DNA from: an uncultured Collinsella sp.
Lineage (GTDB): Bacteria; Actinomycetota; Coriobacteriia; Coriobacteriales; Coriobacteriaceae
Assembly: GCA_905209765.1 (NCBI GenBank)
Contig: CAJLUE010000044.1
Coordinates: 1-13,766, forward strand
Direction: 5' to 3'
Length of the DNA stretch: 13,766 bases
In this document: one piece after another, positions 6,963 to 13,766 of the stretch
Position numbering within the stretch: the first letter of the stretch is position 1
Layout: every line of letters begins with the position of its first letter
Notes under the pieces: model-generated
Databases searched by the model: none
What the model was told of the DNA's origin: nothing
What the model saw: the letters and a program-made list of their open reading frames with translations, nothing else
Made by a program: the position numbers and the translations under genes

Positions 6963-9014
6963 ATGCAGGAGGCATGGGAAGGCTTCAAGGAAGGCATTTG
7001 GACGGGAGAGGTTGACGTCCGAGACTTCATCCAGAAGAACTACACCCCTTACGAGGGCGACGAGTCGTTCCTCGTAGGTCCGACCGAGCGTACCAAGGAG
7101 CTGTGGGGCGAGGTTCTCGACCTGCTGCTTAAGGAGCGCGAGCAGGGTGGTGTCCTCGATATGGACACCAAGACCGTCACGGGTATCGTGAGCCACCCCG
7201 CTGGCTACATCGATAATGCCCATCGCGACAAGGAGACCATTGTTGGCCTCCAGACCGACAAGCCGCTCAAGCGCGCTCTGCACGTCAACGGTGGTATCCG
7301 CATCGCTTGCCAGGCTGCCAGCCAGCACGGCTACAAGGTCGACGAGAACGTTGTCGAGCGCTACACCTTCGAGCGCAAGACCCACAACGCTGGCGTCTTC
7401 GATGTCTACACCCCCGAGATGCGTGCTTGCCGCTCGGCTCACATCATCACCGGTCTGCCCGATGGCTATGGCCGCGGCCGCATCATCGGCGACTACCGTC
7501 GTGTTGCCCTGTACGGCGTCGACTACCTGATCAAGGACAAGGAGGCCCAGAAGGCCTCCACTCCGACGGTCATGACCGCCGACAACATCCGCGATCGTGA
7601 GGAGCTGCAGGAGCAGATCCGCGCCCTCGGCGAGCTCAAGATGATGGCCGAGACTTATGGTTTCGATATTTCCAACCCTGCTACCAACACGCAGGAGGCC
7701 ATCCAGTGGATGTACTTCGCCTACCTTGCTGCCGTCAAGGAGCAGAACGGCGCCGCAATGTCCATCGGCCGTACCTCTACGTTCATCGACATCTACGCTG
7801 AGCGCGACCTTGCCAACGGTACCTTCACCGAGGAGCAGATCCAGGAGTTCGTGGATCACTTCATCATGAAGCTCCGCATGGTCAAGTTTGCCCGTACCCC
7901 CGAGTACCAGGCCCTGTTCACCGGCGACCCGCAGTGGGTCACCGAGTCCATCGGCGGCATGGGTGTTGACGGCCGTACGCTCGTTACCAAGATGAGCTAC
8001 CGCTACCTGCACACGCTCGAGAACATGGGCACCAGCCCCGAGCCCAACATGACCGTTCTGTGGTCGACCCGTCTGCCCGAGAACTTCAAGAAGTTCTGCG
8101 CCAAGACTTCCGTCGCCAGCTCCTCGATCCAGTACGAGAACGACGACCTCATGCGCGTTTACCACGGCGACGACTACGGCATCGCCTGCTGCGTGTCCTC
8201 CATGCGCATCGGCAAGGAGATGCAGTTCTTCGGCGCTCGCGCCAACCTGGCCAAGTGCCTGCTGTACGCACTCAACGGCGGTGTTGACGAGGTCTCCAAG
8301 AAGCAGGTCGGCCCCAAGTACCGCGCCGTTGAGGGCGATACGCTCGATTACGACGACGTTGTGGCCAAGTACAACGACATGATGAAGTGGCTCGCTGGCG
8401 TGTACGTCAACTCGCTGAACATCATTCACTACATGCACGATAAGTATTGCTACGAGCGCATTCAGATGGCTCTGCACGACAAGCACGTGCACCGCTGGTT
8501 CGCTACGGGCATCGCTGGCCTTTCCGTCGTGGCTGACTCCCTGTCCGCCATCAAGTACGCCAAGGTCCACCCCGTCCGTGACGAGAACGGCATCATCGTC
8601 GACTTCGAGACCGAGGGCGAGTTCCCCAAGTACGGTAACGACGACGACCGCGTCGACCAGATCGCTCACGACGTTGTGCACCAGTTCATGGAGTACATCC
8701 GCATGAACGACACCTATCGCAACTCCGTGCCCACGACCTCGGTTCTGACCATTACCTCCAACGTCGTGTACGGTAAGAAGACCGGCTCCACGCCCGACGG
8801 CCGCAAGGCTGGCCAGCCGTTCGCCCCGGGTGCTAACCCCATGCACAAGCGCGATAGCCACGGCGCCATCGCTTCGCTGTCTTCGGTTTCCAAGCTCCCG
8901 TTCCGCGATGCTCAGGACGGCATCTCCAACACCTTCTCCATTATCCCGAGTGCGCTCGGCAAGGAGGACCAGGTGTTCTTTGGCGATATCGACCTTGATC
9001 AGCTGGGCGAGTAA
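6963..9014 (+). CDS. pflB: Pyruvate formate-lyase catalytic subunit lacking the glycyl radical domain
   Basis: Formate C-acetyltransferase, which converts pyruvate and CoA to acetyl-CoA and formate by radical chemistry under anaerobic conditions. The 683 residues align with E. coli PflB (about 759) from AWEGFKEG at the N-terminus through SIIPSALGKEDQ (659-670), then end. Active-site cysteines Cys409-Cys410 are in GIACCVSSM, and RTSTFIDIYAERD, ESIGGMGVDGRTLVTK and YGKKTGSTPDGRKAG are conserved. The RVSGYA glycyl radical motif is absent from this protein and is supplied by the next gene. The stop is genuine: the next ORF is in another frame after an 85-bp gap with its own ribosome binding site. 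The ATG at 6963 matches where homologues start, although AGGAG (6946-6950) is 12 nt away, which is long. Codon use is strongly biased, as in highly expressed genes. No activating enzyme gene is in the window. Confidence 0.95.
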   Translation: MQEAWEGFKEGIWTGEVDVRDFIQKNYTPYEGDESFLVGPTERTKELWGEVLDLLLKEREQGGVLDMDTKTVTGIVSHPAGYIDNAHRDKETIVGLQTDKPLKRALHVNGGIRIACQAASQHGYKVDENVVERYTFERKTHNAGVFDVYTPEMRACRSAHIITGLPDGYGRGRIIGDYRRVALYGVDYLIKDKEAQKASTPTVMTADNIRDREELQEQIRALGELKMMAETYGFDISNPATNTQEAIQWMYFAYLAAVKEQNGAAMSIGRTSTFIDIYAERDLANGTFTEEQIQEFVDHFIMKLRMVKFARTPEYQALFTGDPQWVTESIGGMGVDGRTLVTKMSYRYLHTLENMGTSPEPNMTVLWSTRLPENFKKFCAKTSVASSSIQYENDDLMRVYHGDDYGIACCVSSMRIGKEMQFFGARANLAKCLLYALNGGVDEVSKKQVGPKYRAVEGDTLDYDDVVAKYNDMMKWLAGVYVNSLNIIHYMHDKYCYERIQMALHDKHVHRWFATGIAGLSVVADSLSAIKYAKVHPVRDENGIIVDFETEGEFPKYGNDDDRVDQIAHDVVHQFMEYIRMNDTYRNSVPTTSVLTITSNVVYGKKTGSTPDGRKAGQPFAPGANPMHKRDSHGAIASLSSVSKLPFRDAQDGISNTFSIIPSALGKEDQVFFGDIDLDQLGE

Positions 9015-9019
9015 CTATA

Positions 9020-9036
9020 GTTAGTGCTATACTAAC
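9020..9036 (+). other. Small dyad just after the pflB stop codon
   Basis: The arms gttagt (9020-9025) and actaac (9031-9036) surround a GCTAT loop, 6 bp after the pflB stop codon. It is AT-rich and weak as an RNA hairpin. It could instead be a protein-binding dyad. No function is assigned. Confidence 0.25.
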
Positions 9037-9056
9037 AATAACGATTACTGATTAGC

Positions 9057-9076
9057 GCGCCGGTTTCGGCCGGCGC
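9057..9076 (+). other. GC-rich hairpin between pflB and the glycyl radical gene
   Basis: gcgccgg (9057-9063), loop TTTCGG, ccggcgc (9070-9076): seven G-C pairs with no T run after it. It lies 10 nt before the ribosome binding site of the small gene. Without a U tract it is not an obvious terminator. A role in mRNA processing or protection, letting the two subunits be made at different levels from one transcript, is inferred. Confidence 0.55.
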
Positions 9077-9099
9077 CTATTAATCGAAGGAGACACATT

Positions 9100-9351
9100 A
9101 TGAAGGTTTCTGAAGTTTCCGAGACCCAGGCCGATAACCTGGTCCACATGCTCGACGCTTACGCCGAGAAGGGTGGCCACCACCTGAACATCAACGTCTT
9201 CAACCGTGAGACGCTGCTCGACGCTCAGGCTCACCCCGAGAAGTATCCGCAGCTGACCATCCGCGTTTCCGGCTACGCCGTGAACTTCCACACGCTCACC
9301 AAGGAGCAGCAGGACGAGGTCATTGCGCGTACCTTCCACGATAAGTTCTAA
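9100..9351 (+). CDS. grcA: Stand-alone glycyl radical domain of pyruvate formate-lyase (GrcA-like)
   Basis: An 83-residue protein equivalent to the C-terminal domain of PFL. Residues 14-83 align with the end of E. coli PflB: HHLNINVFNRETLLDA, then HPEKYPQLTIRVSGYAV with radical-bearing Gly58, then TLTKEQQDEVIARTF. It is shorter than E. coli GrcA/YfiD (127 residues) because it lacks that protein's extra N-terminal part. AAGGAGA at 9087-9093 is 6 nt before the ATG, a much better ribosome binding site than that of pflB. In E. coli, GrcA replaces an oxygen-damaged PFL terminus; here the upstream catalytic protein has no radical domain, so this product is probably an obligate subunit. It should be activated by an S-adenosylmethionine radical enzyme encoded elsewhere. 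The two proteins together cover the complete PFL. Confidence 0.94.
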   Translation: MKVSEVSETQADNLVHMLDAYAEKGGHHLNINVFNRETLLDAQAHPEKYPQLTIRVSGYAVNFHTLTKEQQDEVIARTFHDKF

Positions 9352-9378
9352 AGGGTTCAACTCCTGTAGGATTACTGG

Positions 9379-9501
9379 GGCCGGTTTTGGGTTATTTTCC
9401 AAAACGTCCTCGGACATGCAAAGAGGCTCCGCTGCGCGCGTTGCGCGGCGGGGCCTCTTTGCGTCCTGCGGGATGTTTTGGAAAGTAACCCAAAGCGGCC
9501 C
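9379..9501. repeat. 123-bp long-hairpin element (candidate palindromic mobile repeat)
   Basis: The outer arms 9379-9409 and 9471-9501 are reverse complements over 31 bp with three mismatches. The stem continues inward: gcaaagaggc before and gcctctttgc after the core pair perfectly. The whole element can fold into one hairpin of roughly 55 bp with small internal loops, ending in a GCGTT loop at 9439-9443. It starts 28 bp after the stop of the glycyl radical gene. The length and near-symmetry exceed what a terminator needs, so it may be a dispersed palindromic repeat that also serves as a terminator. Confidence 0.6.
9421..9461 (+). terminator. Core hairpin, probable terminator of the pfl operon
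   Basis: aaagaggctccgctgcgc (9421-9438) pairs with gcgcggcggggcctcttt (9444-9461) over 18 bp with two G-U pairs and a 5-nt loop. The T run is part of the stem end (cctcttt), followed by GCG, so release may be weaker than at a textbook site. It can act on either strand. Confidence 0.6.
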
Positions 9502-9622
9502 GGCGGGGGTCCTGTGTAGTCACCCTTTAGGCGGAACTCTCCTAATTATTTGGATGAGTCGTTTACTTACTTGTGCTGTTACCGTCTTCCCGCTGTTGTT
9601 GGGGTATGCTTTGTTCGTATGT

Positions 9623-9637
9623 AAACGTATGACATGT
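9623..9637 (+). promoter_or_regulatory. Operator copy in front of the LacI-family regulator gene
   Basis: AAACGTATGACATGT matches the operators before the glycosidase gene (AAACGTTTGACATAT) at 13 of 15 positions. It lies 18 bp before the regulator's ATG and just after a possible -10 element TATGCT (9605-9610). This placement fits negative autoregulation by road-block. Confidence 0.65.
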
Positions 9638-9654
9638 TGATGGGGGAGGGTGCT

Positions 9655-10665
9655 ATGGCTCGCGAGAGTGCTCGTTCTAAAGATACGGCTAAGCCTGGCA
9701 TCAAGGAAGTTGCAGCGGTGGCGGGGGTTTCGCCTACTACGGTATCTCGCGTGCTTAACAATCGCGGCTATATTAGCCAAGAGACCCGCGATAAGGTCCA
9801 TGCCGCGATGGAGCGCATCAACTATACGCCCAACGATATCGCCCGTGCCATGCTCAACGGTCGCCTGAATCTTATCGGTATGATCGTTCCCTTTGTGAGC
9901 AGCCCGTTCCATGCTCAGGTTGTGCAGACGGTCGAGCGCACGTTAGCGGAAAACGGCTTTAAGATGTTGCTGTGCAACAGCGCCAATCGACCCGATCTAG
10001 AGCGTTCCTATATTGACATGCTCCGCCGCAATATGGTCGACGGCGTCATCGTCAACTCCCTCAATATCGGTGCCGAGGCATATGCCGAGATGGGCTTGAG
10101 TCTGGTTGGCATCGACTGCGATCTTGGCGAGGGCTCTGTCCAGATTGCAAGTGACAGCTATGGCATTGGCGAGCTCGCTACGCGCCGTCTGATTGATGAC
10201 GGCTGCAGGCGTATCCTGTGCCTGCGCAGCAATAGCCGCATGCGCATGCCTGCCAATAAGCGTACCGATGCCTACCTCGATGTTGTTGAGCAGGCCGGTT
10301 TGTCCGCGCTTGTCCGTGAGGTTGAGTTCGTTAAGCCCGACGACGAAAAGGGCGCGGTCGTTGCGAAGATCCTCGATGAGAACCCCGATATTGACGGCAT
10401 CTTTGCGGGAGACGATACGATGGCGGCCATCTGTCTCAACGTGATGAAGCAGCGCGGCTTGAGCGCTCCAGACGATATTAAGGTCGTGGGCGCGGATGGT
10501 GCCCGCCGAACCATGACGTTTATGCCTGACTTAACAACCGTACGTCAAGATATCGATCGCATCGGAGAGCTCGCGGCGCAATCCATCATCGCTCTTATTA
10601 ACGGCGATAATCCCGAATCGAATATCAAGCTCCCCGTTGAACTCATTGAGGGCAAAACCGCGTAG
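9655..10665 (+). CDS. LacI-family transcriptional repressor of the adjacent sugar locus
   Basis: A 336-residue protein of normal LacI/GalR length. Residues 16-60 form the DNA-binding headpiece: IKEVAAVAGVSPTTVSRVLN (17-36) is the helix-turn-helix, followed by the hinge helix region NDIARAMLNGR. The rest is a periplasmic-binding-protein-like sensor domain, starting with LIGMIVPFVSSPFHAQVV and ending with the DLTTVRQDIDRIGELA segment typical of the family. The ATG at 9655 is chosen over the in-frame ATG at 9634 because GGGGGAGGG lies 4 nt upstream and homologues begin near here. It is followed in the same direction by a GH32-like glycosidase and a sucrose-type PTS gene, so it probably responds to that sugar (a ScrR-like role). 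Shared operators before itself and the glycosidase support this. The effector is inferred. Confidence 0.93.
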   Translation: MARESARSKDTAKPGIKEVAAVAGVSPTTVSRVLNNRGYISQETRDKVHAAMERINYTPNDIARAMLNGRLNLIGMIVPFVSSPFHAQVVQTVERTLAENGFKMLLCNSANRPDLERSYIDMLRRNMVDGVIVNSLNIGAEAYAEMGLSLVGIDCDLGEGSVQIASDSYGIGELATRRLIDDGCRRILCLRSNSRMRMPANKRTDAYLDVVEQAGLSALVREVEFVKPDDEKGAVVAKILDENPDIDGIFAGDDTMAAICLNVMKQRGLSAPDDIKVVGADGARRTMTFMPDLTTVRQDIDRIGELAAQSIIALINGDNPESNIKLPVELIEGKTA

Positions 10666-10718
10666 TTCATCCCGTGCCAAAAGAATTCCTCAAACGCCTC
10701 TGATGACCGTTCGCCGGC

Positions 10719-10733
10719 ATATGTCAACCGTTT
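10719..10733 (-). promoter_or_regulatory. Upstream operator copy (reverse orientation)
   Basis: ATATGTCAACCGTTT is the reverse complement of AAACGGTTGACATAT, one base different from the two tandem operators downstream (AAACGTTTGACATAT, AAACGATTGACATAT) apart from the variable central base. It is 53 bp upstream of the first of them. Its position suits DNA looping or cooperative binding by the LacI-type repressor. Confidence 0.65.
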
Positions 10734-10771
10734 ACCGACGACTGGAACTGCGAAAAGACGTATTGGTATGA

Positions 10772-10803
10772 AAACGTTTGACATATGAAAACGATTGACA
10801 TAT
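10772..10803 (+). promoter_or_regulatory. Two tandem LacI-type operators spaced 17 bp
   Basis: AAACGTTTGACATAT (10772-10786) and AAACGATTGACATAT (10789-10803) are direct repeats starting exactly 17 bp apart. The repeat unit extends upstream as tatgaaaacg in both, so 19 of 20 bases agree. The first copy contains the perfect palindrome AAACGTTT with a central CG, the usual LacI/GalR operator centre. Both overlap the promoter of the glycosidase gene. Confidence 0.75.
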
Positions 10804-10806
10804 CTT
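10778..10806 (+). promoter_or_regulatory. Promoter of the glycosidase-PTS operon
   Basis: A perfect -35 TTGACA (10778-10783) is 17 bp from TATCTT (10801-10806), which matches TATAAT at 4 of 6 positions. The second TTGACA (10795-10800) has no good -10 at the right distance. The -35 lies inside the first operator and the spacer is filled by the second, so repressor binding would exclude RNA polymerase. Confidence 0.65.
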
Positions 10807-10848
10807 GCCATTGTACCGAGTTAGTATGTCGTGGAAAGGAAGTCTCGG

Positions 10849-12231
10849 ATGCACAAGGTGTATTACCAGCCTGAGGGAATTTGGGTAGGCGACATCATGC
10901 CGTACGGCGAGGACGGCACGTTCTATCTCTATCATCAGCGTGACACGCGTAACCCCGAACCTTTCGGAGAGCCGTTTGGCTGGGCACTCGCTACGACCAA
11001 GGATTTCGTCAACTACAAGGACTTTGGCGAGAGCCTTGAGCGTGGCGGCGACGAGGAAGTCGACCAGTACATTTATGCCGGCACGGTGTTTAAGGTGGGC
11101 GACAAGTACCATGCGCTCTACACTGGTTGCAATCGCGATAAGGTCCGCGCACGTTTGATGAAGCAGGTTCTTCTTCACGCAACGAGCGACGACGCCGTCA
11201 AGTGGGAGAAGAACATCGCCGAGACGCTGCTTCCGCCCCAGGAGGGTTACGATGACCGCAACTGGCGCGATCCCTTTGTGCTTTGGGATGAGGAGAACGA
11301 AGAGTACATGCTCATCCTCGGCACGCGTGTGGGCGAGGACAAGCGTCTGATGACCGGTCGTCTGGTCAAGTTCACCTCCAAGGACCTGGATACCTGGGAG
11401 TTCCAGGGCGACTGGTGGAATCCGGGCCTGTACACTATGTTCGAGATGCCTGATCTCTTTAAGATGGGCGACTGGTGGTATCTGGTGTTCTCCGAGTACA
11501 GTGATGGCAACAAGACCCGTTACCGCATGTCTCGCTCTATCAACGGTCCTTGGATCACTCCTGCGGACGATTCCTTCGATGGCCGCGCGTACTATGCCGC
11601 GCGTACCGCATTTGACGGCGAGCGCCGCGTTCTCTTTGGTTGGGTTCCTACGCGTGACGAGAGCGGCGACCCCAGCTCTTACCTGTGGGGTGGCACCTTT
11701 ATGCCCCTCGAGATCGTTCAGCGTGCCGACGGAACGCTCGGCACCAAGCTTCCTGACAGCATGCTTGGCGCCTTTGGCGAGGCTAAGGCAGTCGAGGCCT
11801 TTGAGCTCTCCTGCGAGTCGGGCAAGGTCGAGCAGGTGCTCGCCGCGGATGCCGGTTCCACCTATATGCTCGATGCCGACATCGAGCTCGCCGGTGACGC
11901 TGCCGGCTTCTCGGTGAAGCTTGCCGAGGACGCCGAGTCCGGTCTCGCCTATGAGTTCCGCGCCAACCTGCGTGAGGGCAAGCTCGAGTTTACGGCGGCC
12001 CCCCAGTATCCGTGGTTCCAGGTCAACAACATGGGCCTCGAGCGTCCGTTGTTCTTTAAGGGCGAGGGCACTCATCATGTGCGCCTGGTCGTTGACGACG
12101 ATATCGCGACCATCTTTGTCGATGATGTTGCGCTTAACGCTCGCTTCTGCAATAAGCAGGGCCAGGGTGTGGCGCTGACGGTCACCGACGGTACGCTCAA
12201 GTGCGCAAATGCAACGATCGCGTCTCTGTAA
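10849..12231 (+). CDS. GH32-like glycoside hydrolase (probable fructosidase)
   Basis: A 460-residue protein with a five-bladed beta-propeller of the GH32/GH43 clan (residues 1 to about 300) and a beta-sandwich behind it (about 310-460, ending around DDIATIFVDDVALNARFC). Likely catalytic residues are Asp15 in GIWVGDIMPYG (nucleophile, aligned with the WMNDPNG motif), Asp141 in NWRDPFVLW (the RDP motif) and Glu199 in FEMPDLF (the ECP motif). Asp, Asp and Glu are kept but the surrounding motifs differ from classical invertases. There is no signal peptide, so it acts in the cytoplasm on sugar brought in by the PTS gene that follows. It may hydrolyse sucrose 6-phosphate or a fructo-oligosaccharide, but the substrate is not certain. 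ATG at 10849 is preferred to the GTG at 10831 because GAAAGGAAG (10834-10842) is a good ribosome binding site for it. Confidence 0.8.
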   Translation: MHKVYYQPEGIWVGDIMPYGEDGTFYLYHQRDTRNPEPFGEPFGWALATTKDFVNYKDFGESLERGGDEEVDQYIYAGTVFKVGDKYHALYTGCNRDKVRARLMKQVLLHATSDDAVKWEKNIAETLLPPQEGYDDRNWRDPFVLWDEENEEYMLILGTRVGEDKRLMTGRLVKFTSKDLDTWEFQGDWWNPGLYTMFEMPDLFKMGDWWYLVFSEYSDGNKTRYRMSRSINGPWITPADDSFDGRAYYAARTAFDGERRVLFGWVPTRDESGDPSSYLWGGTFMPLEIVQRADGTLGTKLPDSMLGAFGEAKAVEAFELSCESGKVEQVLAADAGSTYMLDADIELAGDAAGFSVKLAEDAESGLAYEFRANLREGKLEFTAAPQYPWFQVNNMGLERPLFFKGEGTHHVRLVVDDDIATIFVDDVALNARFCNKQGQGVALTVTDGTLKCANATIASL

Positions 12232-12276
12232 TGGCATCAAAACGTCTTATGATTTCGTAAAGGAATGGAGAGGAAC

Positions 12277-13728
12277 ATGGACTACAAAGTAGTGTCTCAG
12301 CAAGTCGTCGACAACGTCGGCGGACTGGAGAACATCGAGGGCGCCACGCATTGCGTGACCCGTCTGCGTCTGGTGCTCAAGGATACGAGTAAATAAAACA
12401 AGGCCGAGCTCGAGAACATCGATGGCGTCAAGGGCGTGCTGTACAACAGCGGCCAGCTCATGATCATCTTCGGTACCGGTACCGTCAACAAGGTTTACGA
12501 TGAGTTTATGGCTCTGACGGGCGTTAAGGAGATCAGCGCTTCCGAGGTCAAGGGCGCCGAGGCGGACAAGAAGGGCAAGTTCTTCTCGGTCCTCAAGGTA
12601 TTCTCGGACATCTTTATCCCCATCATTCCCGCCTTCGTCGGCGCTGCAATCATCATCGGCCTTAAGTCGCTGATCGTTGCCAACGGCCTCTTTGGCATGG
12701 AGGGCAGCCTCGCCGATCACAGCGAGTTCCTCAAGAACCTCGCAAGCTTCTTTGCCATTATCGCCACCACGTTCGACTACCTGCCTGTCCTGGTTATGTA
12801 CAGCGCGGTGAAGCGTTTTGGCGGTAACCCGATTCTGGGCATCCTCGTCGGTATCGTCATGGTTCACCCGAGCCTTATGAACCGTAACACGTTTGTTATG
12901 GATCCGTCGGGTGCTGAGTATTGGAACTTTGGTCCGCTCTCCATTCCCATGGTTGCTTTCCAGGGTGGCGTGTTCCCTGCAATCCTGACTGCCTGGTTTA
13001 TGGCCAAGGTCGAAAAGATTGCCCAGAAGTACATCCCCGAGGTCGTTTCGTTCGTCTTTGTCCCGACTGTTACCCTGATTCTTGCTAACGTCGCCCTGTT
13101 CACCGTGTTCGGCCCGCTCGGCAACCTGATCGGCAACGTCCTCGCCGGCGTGATCGACATCCTGTACAACAGGATGGGCGTCTTTGGTGCCTTTGTCTTC
13201 GCCGCGTTCCTGCAGCCGCTTGTCGTTACCGGTACGCATCAGTTCATCCAGGGTATCGAGGCAAACCTCGTTGCCACGACTGGCTTCAACTACATCCAGG
13301 CAATCTGGTCGGTTTCCATCATCGCCCAGGGCGGCGGCGCCATCGGCATGTACCTCATTCACAAGAAGCATTCCAAAGAGCGCAACATCTGCATGTCGTC
13401 CTTTATCCCGACGCTGGTCGGTATCTCCGAGCCCGCAATCTTTGCTGCAAACATGCGCTACTCGATCATCCCGTTCATCTGCGCTTGCATCGGTGCAGGC
13501 TGCGGCGGTGCCTTCGTGAAGCTCTTTGAGGTGCGCGCCATCGGTCAGGGTCTGACCGGCGTGCTTGGCCTGCTCATCGTCACGCCCGAGACGCTCGTGT
13601 GGTATGTGGCTGGCAATCTCATCGCCTTTATCGTGCCGATCGTCTTGATCTTTGCCTACAACAAGGCAAAGGGCGTGCCGACCACTGATGAAGAGGGCGC
13701 TGGTGCTGGCTTCGATGTCAGCTTCTAG
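12277..13728 (+). pseudogene. PTS EIIBC, sucrose/trehalose type, interrupted by an in-frame TAA at codon 40
   Basis: Read through, the frame gives 483 codons, the normal size of a sucrose- or trehalose-type EIIBC permease without EIIA. The EIIB domain starts at 12277 behind GGAGAGG and shows GGLENIEGATHCVTRLRLVL with phosphorylation Cys26. Codon 40 is TAA (12394-12396) between VLKDTSK and NKAELENIDGVKGVLYNSG, where homologues have one ordinary residue. The frame is the same on both sides, so no indel is involved. The EIIC part has many membrane segments, the substrate-loop motif GISEPAIF (from 13420) and an intact C-terminus ending FDVSF. If expressed from the GTG at 12436 it would lack the cysteine and not phosphorylate sugar. 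Options are a nonsense mutation, a sequencing error or read-through. It is 45 bp after the glycosidase gene, in the same operon. Confidence 0.8.
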
Positions 13729-13766
13729 TTGAGCCGTTCAGCGTAATCTGAGGATAAGTCCATTTG

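Noticed and set aside
6903..8861. A 652-residue minus-strand ORF opposite pflB
   Set aside because: It is the GC-biased shadow of pflB: long, rich in Val, Leu, His and Asp, with no recognisable domain or ribosome binding site.
9015..9100. A frameshift or sequencing error splitting one contiguous pflB gene
   Set aside because: A stop codon, an 85-bp spacer with a hairpin, and a strong ribosome binding site separate the genes, and no homologous PFL residues are missing or encoded in the spacer.
10732..12240. A 502-residue minus-strand ORF opposite the glycosidase gene
   Set aside because: It is antisense to a gene with conserved motifs and also covers the promoter and operators of that gene.
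12394..12396. Programmed recoding of the TAA in EIIBC
   Set aside because: TAA is not a known selenocysteine or pyrrolysine codon, and I saw no convincing downstream stem-loop or slippery site. Kept only as a remote alternative to a nonsense mutation or error.
12247..13371. A 374-residue minus-strand ORF opposite the EIIBC gene
   Set aside because: Charged, low-complexity shadow; the plus-strand frame carries the EIIB and EIIC motifs.
1..13766. CRISPR arrays, tRNA or rRNA genes
   Set aside because: No regularly spaced direct repeats and no cloverleaf or rRNA-like sequence were found on either strand by eye.

Overview
The window reads as chromosomal DNA of a GC-rich, anaerobic, Gram-positive gut actinobacterium of the class Coriobacteriia, most likely Collinsella or a close relative. 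This is inferred from the GC-rich codon use, the anaerobic pyruvate formate-lyase, the sucrose-type PTS gene and the MarR/heterodimeric ABC exporter operon. No rRNA or other marker gene is present, so the genus is a guess.

Layout. (1) 1-1250, minus strand: a type I DAHP synthase (first step of the shikimate pathway) with a possible promoter upstream and two hairpins behind its stop codon. (2) 1251-1744: no gene; it holds a 13-bp-stem palindrome, a 239-bp element bounded by 38-bp imperfect inverted repeats, and a strong terminator for the next operon. (3) 1745-6413, minus strand: a three-gene operon, marR then ABC half-transporter A then ABC half-transporter B. All junctions overlap (GTGA, TAATG), and a dyad covers the marR start. 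The two half-transporters form a typical asymmetric heterodimeric exporter, and the larger one has a loop of about 210 residues between its first two membrane segments. (4) 6414-6962: a long leader with no gene. (5) 6963-9351, plus strand: pyruvate formate-lyase in two genes. A 683-residue catalytic protein ends just before the glycyl radical domain, and that domain is supplied by a separate 83-residue gene with its own ribosome binding site, 85 bp downstream and after a GC-rich hairpin. (6) 9379-9501: a 123-bp long-hairpin element that includes a terminator-like core. (7) 9655-13728, plus strand: a LacI-family regulator, a GH32-like glycosidase and a sucrose/trehalose-type PTS EIIBC gene. Four copies of one operator motif (core AAACGNNTGACAT) lie before the regulator and before the glycosidase. 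The EIIBC reading frame is interrupted by an in-frame TAA at codon 40, just after the phosphorylation cysteine of the EIIB domain.

How the parts work together. The sugar locus would import a fructose-containing sugar by PTS, hydrolyse it with the GH32-like enzyme, and be repressed by the LacI protein until the sugar appears. Pyruvate from that sugar would be split to acetyl-CoA and formate by the two-subunit PFL, which needs an activating enzyme not found in this window. The MarR/ABC operon looks like an independent drug or peptide export system. The most notable points are the split PFL, the interrupted EIIBC, the tandem 17-bp-spaced operators, and two unassigned palindromic elements that look like non-autonomous mobile repeats.
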